A stretch of DNA of 64,000 bases from positions 4,722,161-4,786,160 of the forward strand of contig NC_044917.1 in assembly GCF_003576645.1 (NCBI RefSeq). Direction: 5' to 3'. A program made the translations under genes and the position numbers. A model generated the notes under the pieces. The model was not told the origin of the DNA. It saw only the letters and a program-made list of their open reading frames with translations, and did not search any database. Shown here in pieces: positions 23,240 through 33,235 of the stretch (positions within the stretch are counted from its first letter, which is position 1; each line of letters opens with the position of its first letter). The stretch comes from Ipomoea triloba (Eukaryota; Streptophyta; Magnoliopsida; Solanales; Convolvulaceae).

Positions 23240-25580
23240 ATGGCAGCAGTGGACAGGGGCTCAATGGAATCGAACCTCGACAGCTTTCTGTATTGCACCA
23301 CCCCCGGAGTTTCTTCTCAGTTTTTAGCCAAGGTTTGGTTTCCAATTTCCATCTCAATCTACCCCACCATGAAATGGAAATCCAAAATGCCCAATTTTAA
23401 TTTTTTTTAATTTAAAAAAAATTCTGGAATTTCATGTTTGAACATGTGTTTCAATTGTGATATGTCTTAAGTTTGAATATGATTGGTTTGCAGGGTGAGG
23501 TTAGGAACTTTAATAGGCTTTGGCTTCCATGGGACAGAGAGAGGGTTGAATACTTTACATTGGCTGATCTTTGGAGTTGTTATGATGAATGGAGTGTATA
23601 TGGTGCTGGGGTTCCTATCAGATTGAACAATCATGAAACTTTAGTTCAGTATTTTGTGCCTTACCTCTCTGCAATTCAAATATTTACCAGCACTTCCTCT
23701 GTAAATTGTATAAGGTAAATACTTCAATTCCCTTCCTTATAATTTCCATTTCTGTCTAGTTTGTACGTTTTCTTGTTGTTTGATGAAAGGGCTGAGTATA
23801 AACGTATATCACCAGAACCACCCCCATTTGAGTAGGTCAAAGTTACTAGTTGTGGCCTGTGGGTCATGTTTTTTCCTTGTGGCTTTGATGCTCAAAGGGT
23901 ATTGTTAAAAACAGATTATTCAGCTTTCTGCTAGATGTTGAAGCCTAGAAATGGTCCATTTCTTAGTGAGAGAATTGTGATCAGTTCAGTTTTTCCAAAG
24001 AGGGATTGTGGATTTTGGCTGATTCTGTATGTATTTTATCATAGGGACGAGAGTGATTCTGCCTGTGAGACGAGGGATTCGTTTAGTGATTCGTTCAGTG
24101 ATGAAAGCGAGAGTGAAAAGCTCTCTAGATGGGATGGCTGTTCCTCGGAAGATGGTTTGTATGAGCAGGATGGCCTCTGGCAACTGAATGATAGATTGGG
24201 CTACCTTTACTTCCAGTATTTCGAGCAATCTGGTCCCTATGGAAGAGTTCCTCTCATGGATAAGGTATGCCTTTCCCGGTTTTGTATTGGTTGTATTACA
24301 TTTTAAAGCTGATTTCTTTTTTGGCTTTCGTATTGTATCTGCTTTCCCCTTTTATTCAATTATTATTATGTGATTTATGCGGTTATGTGTAGTTTTCTTA
24401 AGACTCGCGAAGCAAGAATGGGAATTCCAGAATAATGTAGTACTTGTGCAATTTCATAGTAATCTAATATCATTAGCTAATGATAAAGATTTGCAAGATG
24501 AATTAGAATGAATTATAAAATACTTATTCTACTATATTTGGTTCAAACTCTATAATTAACTTGTCTGGTATGCTCTCTTCTAGCTTTGAATCCTGCTTTT
24601 GTTTTTTGTATCTTTTTTGGAGGGGGTGGGGAGGTTGGGGCGGTGTGAGGAATTCCATAAGTGATAAAAAAGTCATCATTCTTGTGCTTGATGGGATTTC
24701 TTTTAATGCTCATAGGCATATTTGATGTTTTGTATGTTTTTTAGCTAAGGGACGGCACTATGAGGCATGATATTCTTCTTATCCATACCGTGTTGTTTTG
24801 TTGATTTTAGGTCAATCTGACAAAATTTCTTTTTTTTTTTTGCTTTCAGATTAATAGCTTAGCCCAACGGTACCCTGGATTAATGTCACTAAGAAGTGTA
24901 GATCTTTCTCCTGCGAGTTGGATGGCAGTTGCTTGGTATGTTTCTTTCTTTCGTTCTTTCTCTGAGGGCATAAAACAGAGATCGAAAATCTCTTTGATTT
25001 CATGATATTAATAATGCGTCTGTTTATATCTGTTAGATTGAGATGATTTGTCTAACGAAAAGTGGTGTTAATTAAAACAAAATGGTTAAAGGGAATAAAG
25101 GCAAGATTGTGTCACTTAACTTTATTGATGTGAAAAATATTCAGGTACCCTATATATCACATTCCCATGGGAAGAACCATTAAGGACTTGTCCACCTGCT
25201 TTCTTACGTTCCACACCCTTTCCTCTTCTTTTCAAGGTATTATTCATTTTTGTCAATTGGCTATTCACCTTTGCTTATATTCCTTGGGCCTTCATTTTCA
25301 AAATTATTATTCCTTGTGTAAACTGTTGAAAAATCCAGATATGGACATCGAAGATGACTTGGGGAATGCGATTAAAAAGTCGAAGGCACAAGGTGCCATC
25401 CCTCTCCCACCGTTTGGCCTAGCATCTTATAAGATGCAAGGTGATGTTTGGGTCTCCGACAAGAGTGGTAGGGACCAAGAGAGGATGGTGTCACTATTGA
25501 GCGTAGCGGATTCGTGGCTAAAGCAATTGGGGGTCCAACACCATGATTTTAACTACTTCATGGGCATGCGCCATGGCTGA
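23240..25580 (+). CDS. DUF789 family protein (six exons, 317 aa)
   Basis: Exons: 23,240-23,332, 23,494-23,714, 24,045-24,264, 24,850-24,935, 25,145-25,236 and 25,339-25,580. All have GT-AG borders and consistent phases, giving 317 residues. The sequence has hallmarks of the plant-specific DUF789 family: an N-terminal SNLDSFLYCTTP, then LWLPWDRERVEYFTLADLW, LSAIQIFTS, an acidic Ser/Glu/Asp-rich stretch (SDESESE), GYLYFQYFEQSGPYGRVPL, LSPASWMAVAWYPIYHIP and a C-terminal WLKQLGVQHHDFNYF. The biochemical role is not established to my knowledge. I see no signal peptide or membrane segment. The gene looks intact and is the only complete gene between 13 and 35 kb. I chose the ATG at 23,240 because the upstream in-frame codon at 23,219 is GTG. 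Confidence 0.93.
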
Positions 25581-26713
25581 GGGCAAAGACGAACTGACTT
25601 TTTAGAAGCCTCGTTTGGGCGGGCTCTCACTTGATCTTTTCCCCTTTCGGTTTTGTTTTTGCTTGAAAGTAGTACATATATGGCCATCGTCGGATTAGGT
25701 TTTTACTGCAGGCCGGCATCTTTTTTCTTTCTTGTTTTTTTGGTTATTCGGTGTACTGTATTCGCAAGCTGATGACTGTTTATGAAACTTAGGGTTTGAG
25801 GTCTGGGAATGTGTATATAGGGATGAAGATTTATGTAATATGTTTGAGATGGACAGAGAGAGGCAATTTGGCCATGACTTTGATGTAGTAGTGGTGCACT
25901 GAGATTGTGACAATGACAACTTGTAATGCACGCTTTTGCAACCATCTTCTTTTCTACAATCTCTGTTTCTCTACCTTTCCCTTTTTCCCATCTCCATCTC
26001 TTGTTTTAGGTAAATTGGTTTCAAGTGTGCAATTTTAGCATGAGCGCCAAAACCCTGCCGTCCAACACGCCGTGTATCGTTTGCATGTTATATATGTTGG
26101 TTACCACTATGCTTGGTGCATGTGGCCCCTTGGAAAGTGCTGGTTTTCGGCACTTTCTCGCGGACTCTTGCCTTCAATGCCTTCACACCTTGACAGAACA
26201 GGATTATGAACGAGTAAATTACGATAACTTTAACTTTCACTCTGTCAAGCCTTGATTCCTCAAGTCAAAATGTAAATCATGATGAATTGTGATTTGGTCA
26301 GCTTATATGTTGACTTTTGTGTAAATATATACTCCGTATCTTATAATACAATGCATAATCCCTGCACAAGTTAGAAGGTAAATCATGAATTATTATCCAA
26401 TTAGCATAGATGTTGACTTCTATGTGAATCTGTATCTCGTAATACAGTGCATGACCTTGTGCAATGATATTTACACTGTATATTTTATTTGTTAAAATTA
26501 TAACATTACCCGTTTTAAGTTGGAGAATCTCGACCTTTAACTACAATTGAAAAAGTTGAATGTAATATTTATTGTGATGCGATACATCATACATAGATGA
26601 AGGGTGGGGCCCCTTCGTTTGACGAATGTTTAAACGTACGTAGTCTTCTTCGTTAAAATGACGCGTTTTGTTTCATGGTACGGCGTACAAAACTAACAAG
26701 GTAATACTAGTCA
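25581..26713. other. DUF789 3' UTR followed by intergenic DNA
   Basis: Trailer sequence to about 25.95 kb, then AT-rich DNA. The frame at 26,025-26,255 has no recognisable domain and no codon evidence, so I do not call it. Confidence 0.5.
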
Positions 26714-26722
26714 TATTCTCAA

Positions 26723-27171
26723 GGCAAAACTTGTGTGAGACCGTCTTACCATGAGACGGGTCGGGTCGGGTTTGTATGTAAATGAACACTTATATACACA
26801 AATGTTATACTTTTATGCTCAAATGTAATACTAATCAGGAATAAAATTTTTGTTACTTATAAGGGTAAATGTAATACTTTTAAAGGAAAATACAATACAT
26901 TTACATTTCAATTTAAAAGTATTACATTTTTCCTCGTAAGTATTATATTTGCCCTTATAAGTAAGGGGCACTTGTCAACATTACTTATTATGAAAAATGT
27001 ATTACTTTTGCTCTTATAAGTAACAAAAATTGTATTCTTGATTAGTGTTATATTTGAGCATATAAGTATGACATTTGCACATATAAGTATGACATTTACA
27101 TGGTGCTTTGACTCGACCCGACCTGTCTCACGAATAAGGATCCGTGAGACGGTCTCACACAAGTGTGACCC
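26723..27171. mobile_element. GTGAGAC-type MULE-like MITE, copy 2 (449 bp)
   Basis: The perfect 9-bp duplication TATTCTCAA lies at 26,714-26,722 and 27,172-27,180. The ends are GGCAAAACTTGTGTGAGACC and, on the reverse strand, GGGTCACACTTGTGTGAGACC. The interior is the same alternating TGTAATACTTTT/AAGTATTACA fold-back as copy 1. It retains the uninterrupted sequence at the point where copy 1 received its LINE (near 27,055-27,080). Confidence 0.88.
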
Positions 27172-27180
27172 TATTCTCAA

Positions 27181-27890
27181 ATTGTGTGTAACTTTTACTC
27201 GTTCTCACAAAATTTTGATATTCACATTTTATTGAGACCACTAGATAAAAGATAATTAATCATTAATTACCAAATGAGGGAGTAAAAGTGAGTCGGTAAA
27301 AATAAAAAGTACATACTATACAACTCAACTACAAATACACAGTCGTGTCCGGAGTTGTTAAAAGAGTTAGGTGTAATTAATTTGTTTGGAAAACTTACCT
27401 ATCATTTTTAAAATCAAAATCATTCACCATATAAAATGATAGTATATAATTTGTTAGTATGTTTTTTTTTTTTGTGTGTCCTACTAAAGCACAAAGAATC
27501 AACAGTCACTTCCACTAGGGCTCAAACTTACTCTCTTCCCCTAGACCACAAGGTCTTTGGCTTGTTTTATTCAATTAAATTAATGCAATTACAAGAATTC
27601 CCATATTTTCATGGCTCTTTTAGTTATTACTTAATTGAGATTAGCGTCTAATATGCTAATCATCCTTAATTCGTGAACGATTGGTAGTTTCTTAACTTTG
27701 GCGTAACATACTCGGTCAGAAACAAACACCATTAACCTAACCTTACATCATTTTGGTATTAATTAATGACTTGTCTAATTCCCATCTTTACCTTTTTTTT
27801 TAGTACTTTGAATGCAACAACAAATATATTTATTATGTACTTTATAGTTATTGAACTTTTAAAAGGCGCATATTGACATTTGTGACTTAT
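27181..27890. other. AT-rich intergenic DNA
   Basis: No gene seen. The text at 27,490-27,570, read in reverse, has a tRNA-like look (CTTGTGGTCTAGGGG ... GAGTAAGTTTGAGCCC), possibly another SINE relic, but no borders were found. Confidence 0.5.
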
Positions 27891-27949
27891 ATCGTGTATA
27901 ATCAATCATGAATAGTTTGTACCAAATATTATGAGAGCAAGTGTTGATA

Positions 27950-28161
27950 GTATAGCTCACGACTGTTGGTGTCTTGTATCTTCTATTTCTGATTGTAAGG
28001 TCCAGTACATTCCTAGAGAAAGAAATCAAGATGTCCATCCCCTTGATAAAGCTAATGGGGCTTGGTTATCTTACTCGAGGTACGGTGGACTGACAAACCA
28101 CCAAACTGTTTATCTGCATTGAGTTAATAATATTATGATTTTGTTTGCTTTCAAAAAAAAA
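27950..28161 (+). mobile_element. LINE 3' fragment (RNase H end) flanked by an imperfect ~57-bp duplication
   Basis: A block beginning GTGTATAATCAATCA (about 27,893-27,949) is repeated as ATGTATAATCAATCA (about 28,162-28,218) with roughly 90% identity by eye. Between the copies lies an open frame with the LINE RNase H motif VQYIPRERNQDVHPL and an end GCTTTC-A9. The divergence between duplicates suggests an old insertion. A target duplication this long is unusual for plant LINEs. Confidence 0.7.
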
Positions 28162-28218
28162 TCATGTATAATCAATCACGAATTATTTATACCAAATATT
28201 ATGAGAGCAAATGTTGAC

Positions 28219-30203
28219 AATATTCAATACAACTGAAATAGTATATATGATCGTACTCTATATATTATATTATATATATATATAAATTAGTGTTGATTGA
28301 TGTAATAAAAATCTCGAGACTTATGTCTAATTGTCCTATTTGATATTTGTGTGTTTATGTGCGCATACGTGTATTAATTATTTAAAAGATATAAAATGCA
28401 TTGAATGAAAGCGGAAGTGATGATGTTTGAATTGGGACATGTAACATGACACAAGTGATCTCAAAAGTGCAACCACTAACCATATTGGACCAGGGTAGGA
28501 AGACTTTCAGCTGCAAACAAACCCTAACACCGCCACACTACACCCACATGGGCATGCCATTTCTTTCTTTTATGTTTTAGTCAAATTTTTTTTATTTACG
28601 GAAAAATTCAGTAGTCATTATCTGAATGTACATTGTTTATAAAATTTACATTATAATCTTAATTAGAAAAATATCAGATAAATTAAACTAGGTTACCTAT
28701 AAGTCATAGCTGACTTATTCAAATCAATAAAGTCAATAAACAATTTTCATGAGAGTCAAAATTAAACTTAGACATTTGTAATTACTAAATGAACTGGCGA
28801 ACTTCATTGGGGTGGGTTGTCTCATGTTTCAGTCATTTCAGTCAACCGTGGCTCGTGAAGATTGGTTGTATTCCACTTCATTTAATTTGCTTATCTAATC
28901 CAGCTACAAACAACCATATGGATTTTGTAACCCACTTGGATATCAGATTAGGTTGACAATTGACTGAATACAACCTTTTTTTAAAAACTAAAAAATAAAA
29001 AATTCGCTTCTGGGAACACAACCACCATACCATCCAATAATACTATTAAATCCTTACCTAAAACATGAAAAAATTTCCATATGAAAAACTCGTGTATTGG
29101 GTTAAGTACACGCGTATTATATTTGACACTTTAACTATAAACTTATTTATCACTTTAAACATTTAATACTATTACCAGGTGTAATTAGTTTCCGAATACT
29201 CGTTCTCATTATATGATGTGAGAGTTAAATATTAAAATTCACTTCAAAGAAAAAGTATAATATTTATTTGGTCATGAGACCGTCATCATCTTGATCATAT
29301 ATCTATTTTTAATTTTTTTAAAGAAAATACGTAGGGTGTAACAAATTGAAACGGCATAGGCATCGAGGTTGAATGTGAACGCATGGATTTTAGTTTGGCG
29401 ATTGCGGCACCACTAAATGCCTATTGGCCAATGGAGTTTAGCACTGACCTTTAGTGAACACTGTGGCACATGGGAGTATTAGGTTGAGGTGTTTATTCAT
29501 TTGTTTATTTTACAACACAATAATAAAAGAAAAATACTATTTTTTTTAAGGTAAACGTAGCTATTCCATTAATTTATAACATAAAATGTTTACATCAACG
29601 ATCAATGAAATGGTAAACCATTCCTTATAGTCAGACATAGAAACAATTTTTCTAACTATGCTTCATCAAAGATCTGGGTCTTCGTCATCATTCTTTTTTG
29701 TTCGCCCAAGATAAGTTCAACACTTACCGAAACCAAACTAAACGATTTATGCTAATGAAAATGAAAAGCTCGTGAAAGTAACAAGAGGAAAAATGCTCGT
29801 GAAAGTAACGAGAGGAAAACACAATAATAGAGAAAATAAAAAGTGGGTAAAGTCAAAGTAGGGTTGGAAGTTCAAGACTACCAACACAAACCCCAATACC
29901 TACCTACTATTATTTTATTCAAATGGAAAGAAAACGGAAGAAGAAGATCTGTGGTGGTGGTCGGAGGCGGACGGAGCTGCGACGGTGGTCGGGGTGGAAG
30001 AAGAGCGAAAGCAAACGTAGAAGGTGACCAAAACCGCCGGCTCAAAGCTCCATTAGAGCTCCGGCCGAAGGCCGGTGATGGAAGCCTAAGTTGAGCCGCA
30101 GAGAAAGGCGTTTGGTTTTAGAGAGAAAAGGGAGGCAACAAAAGAAAAATACTATTAGTAACTGAATTGTAGAATAATACGGAGTAATAATAAACCTATT
30201 CTT
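28219..30203. other. AT-rich intergenic DNA with a short GC-rich patch
   Basis: No gene recognised. The purine/GC-rich stretch at 29,930-30,110 (GGTGGTGGTCGGAGG and similar) keeps a frame open at 29,843-30,094. The predicted product has no family signature and no splice partner was found. Confidence 0.5.
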
Positions 30204-30212
30204 GTATTGTGG

Positions 30213-30960
30213 GCAAATTATACTGTGCACCACGGTGCACATAGCAATGTGCACCACGTACCTAAACGACGTCGTTTTGAGCATTGTAAACTAATCGTCC
30301 GTTTTTTTTGGAAATTACGTTTCCCGTTTCGGTCGGTCTCTGTATTTATGTTAATATTCTGTGTATTCCAGGCAATCATTCTGTGTATTCTAGGCAACCG
30401 TTCTGTGTATTATAGGTAACCGTTATGTGTATTCATGTTAGTAACACATGTTGTGATTTCATGTTAGTAACACATGTTGTGATGTGTTTGTGCATTCGAA
30501 TGTTTAGGAGGATGAGTTTTGTGTATTTTATGTAAATATTATGTGTATTCATGTTATTAACACAAGTTGTGATGTGTTTGTGCATTCGAATGTTAGGAGG
30601 ATGGGTTCTATGTATTTTGCGTCAATATTCTGTATATTATGGGCAAACATTCTGTGTATTCTAGGCAAACGTTATGTGTATTCTATATAATGATTATGTG
30701 TATTATAGATAATGAATTCCCTGGAGTCATTCACGTCCACTAACATCTGTGTATTTTGTGTCAATATTCTGTGTATTCTGGGCAAACATTCTGTGTATTC
30801 TAGGCAAACGTTCTGTGTATTATAGATAATGATTATGTGTATTATAGATAATGAATTCCCTGAGTCATTCATGTCCGCGTCTACTAACACCGAAACGACG
30901 TCGTTTTACGTACGTGGTGCACATTGCTATGTGCACCGTGGTGCAGGGTATAACGATTGT
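30213..30960. mobile_element. 748-bp non-autonomous MULE related to the 9-kb element
   Basis: The perfect 9-bp duplication GTATTGTGG flanks it (30,204-30,212 and 30,961-30,969). Left end GCAAATTATACTGTGCACC matches the right end of the 9-kb MULE (GCAAATTATACCATGCACC). Right end, on the reverse strand, ACAATCGTTATACC matches that element's left end (GCAATTGTTATACC). Both ends carry GTGCACATAGCAATGTGCAC and AAACGACGTCGTTT. The interior is about 16 copies of TTCTGTGTATT or close variants spaced about 20-30 bp, with no coding sequence. The ends contain what a transposase would need, so it is probably mobilised in trans. Confidence 0.9.
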
Positions 30961-30969
30961 GTATTGTGG

Positions 30970-32164
30970 GCATAGTTCCAGGGGTATGACTCAAAGAATA
31001 TTAAAGTAAGAGATAGGCTTTACTAAAGCGATCCAATTAGCTAAGAAAGAAAGGTTGGCCTTTTTTTCTAGAAAGATGGCTAAGGGTGCGTTTGCATCAT
31101 GGTATGTAGCACAATCCGTAAAAACAAGCTAAGTGGTGGGGAGGCCGGAGCGGTTTCTTAGGCCAAGGGAGCATCGGTCGGTGACCTAGACGCTAGATCT
31201 CGGTTCACTGGTGAGTGACGGACTCGTAGGGGTAAAGCAGACCGAAGTAAACTGCCGGAGGGTGGCCAGCGGACCACTCTCGGGTCCGCGGCCTTGGCGC
31301 GTTTCAGTCCATTGTAAGGAGTATTTTATTTGGTAGTTCGGCCCCTTGGACCAAATTCATTCTCTTTGTTTATTTAATACATTTGCAGCCCGTTTGTATT
31401 ATTTCAAGGGCCCTATGGCCTATTAATCCTATATACTTTTCGTACGCATTACCCGATATCAATCCAGTTTTATGGTGAGCCCAGTCCATTAAAAACCATC
31501 ACTTTTAATTGTTAAGTTGTTATTGAAGTCATATTTTTTGTCCCTAGCTTGTAAAAAAGAAATATTAAAATTTGTTGCTATTTTTCAAAAACTATTGACT
31601 AGATGTAATAATGTAATTTCAATTCCCATGCATGACTAAAGCATGGTCCAATTCTATGCCTTAGTGGCTAGAAATGTAAAAGTGTGGGCTGCTATAACGT
31701 CCACGGATGGAAAGATAAAATTAATTCAATAATGATGGTAAGTGATTTAGGTTTTCTGTCACTAATTCATGGAGTTACGTTCGAGCTTGGTTTAGGGCAA
31801 AAAAAAAAAAAGAAAAAAAAAGAGAGGATATAAAGTTTCATTAGTAATATATACTAATCAAATAAGATTTTTGAAGAGTAATAGTAAATTTTAAAAAGGA
31901 ACTTCAACTTAGATAATAAAAGTGATGATGTAAAATAGGAATTGAGTTCACTATTACACTAGGGAACAAAAAAATAATTTTTTCAAGAATTAGTATCACT
32001 TTAATCTCTCAACTATTTTCATTTTTGTTGACAAAGTTTAGTCCATAATATAATACTCCATACAAAATGCATAAGGTTAGTTAATTAAGTTGGACCTGAA
32101 CGTAGTTAGTTACGTAAATCGGGGGGGGGGGGGAAGGGGACTTAATGCATCAGTGGTAGGATCG
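30970..32164. other. intergenic DNA containing a GC-rich, organelle-like patch
   Basis: Roughly 31,020-31,340 is much richer in GC than its surroundings (for example AAACTGCCGGAGGGTGGCC, CGGGTCCGCGGCCTTGG) and reads like plant mitochondrial intergenic DNA. The rest is AT-rich, with an A-rich tract at 31,799-31,822. The G12 run at 32,122-32,133 is a homopolymer that may be miscounted. Confidence 0.4.
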
Positions 32165-32436
32165 GCAAATTATTGTGTGAACCATGGTCCACATAGTTGT
32201 GTGAACCATGGTCCACATAGTTGTGTGAACCATGAACATAAGGTACATTATTTTTGTACTGAAGGTACATTATTTTATAATACTATAAAATAATGTACAT
32301 TCAGTACAAAAATAATGTACCATAAAATAATGTATTTTATGTACAAAAATAATGTACTTTTAGTATATTTTAAAAATATATTTTTTATTTATGGTCCACA
32401 CAGATGTGTGGACCATGGTCCATGCAATAATGATTG
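32165..32436. mobile_element. about 272-bp MULE-type MITE, no clean target duplication
   Basis: Left end GCAAATTATTGTGTGAACC; right end, reverse strand, CAATCATTATTGCATGGACC. The subterminal block ACCATGGTCCACA is repeated in tandem at the left (32,180-32,232) and inverted at the right (32,391-32,422). The interior has ATAATGTAC repeats in inverted pairs. The flanks AGGATCGG and AGGACCGG are only weakly alike, so the insertion borders are less certain than for its relatives. Confidence 0.6.
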
Positions 32437-33235
32437 GGCAGGACCGGAATGGGCTTACACATGACCATCAATGGATATTTTGGATTTTATTTCAGATTCA
32501 AAGCTCACACAGAGGAGAGAGAGATGGAGAGAGAATGTTGGGAAGCTTTGCAAATATGGGTTCATGGCTGACAAGTGGGTTGGGTAAAACATGGGGCACG
32601 AATGGTTGTTGTGCGCGCTTTGCGCACACCAGAGTCTACTCGGGCGCGTGCACTGCACGCGCTTGACTGATCAGTTTTTTTAATCTTTTTTAGTCTTATT
32701 TATTTATTTTTTTCTCTCCTCCCACTGTTTCTTTCCTAATCGCACTTACAAAAACATCTCAAAAGCCGTGAAATAATCTCATTGATAAGGATGCTCTTAG
32801 CTGCCCTGGACAAGTGATGCCACCTGGCGATACATAGCGGATGGAGGGGTTTGCATTGGAATAATAACAAGGGGCCCGGTCCATGCTTAGCTCTGCATCA
32901 TGCAACATATATAATACCGACTACAAAAACAACCAATCATATTTTTATGGGACACACTTGAGTGAAATAGTCTCATGATTTCATGAATTGGTCAATCCAT
33001 AGCACATTAAAAAATAAATTTATTTATTAGTGAAATATAAATTTATATAGGAATAATGGTTAAATACGCCATCGAACTGCACACAATAATGCAATTAGGC
33101 CACTGAACTTTAAAAAGCTACAGTTGGGTCCTTAAACTAACCTATTTCATTCAATTAGTCCAATTTACATGTTACCACAATTTTAAAATATTTATTAAAA
33201 ATGAAATTTAAAAAATAATTATTAAAAAAAAAAAA
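32437..33235. other. intergenic DNA with GC hairpins and MITE-like text
   Basis: Contains the hairpins GTGCGCGCTTTGCGCAC (about 32,610) and GCGCGTGCACTGCACGCGC (about 32,643). The repeat end at 32,690-32,800 resembles the one near 18,350-18,480. At 33,055-33,170 there is a MITE-like text (AATTAGGCCACTGAACTTT). No gene. Confidence 0.5.

Noticed and set aside
22917..23301. Minus-strand Glu/Arg-rich frames upstream of DUF789
   Set aside because: They are complements of CT-rich leader DNA of the DUF789 gene.
26025..26255. Cys-containing 76-codon frame, considered as a small secreted peptide
   Set aside because: No convincing signal peptide or known Cys pattern, and no support beyond an open frame.
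29843..30094. Gly/Arg-rich frame
   Set aside because: A GC/purine-rich patch with no family signature and no splice partners.
30340..30900. Regularly spaced repeats considered as a CRISPR-like array
   Set aside because: This is a plant nuclear genome, the repeats are short and variable, and the array lies inside a transposon with clear terminal repeats.
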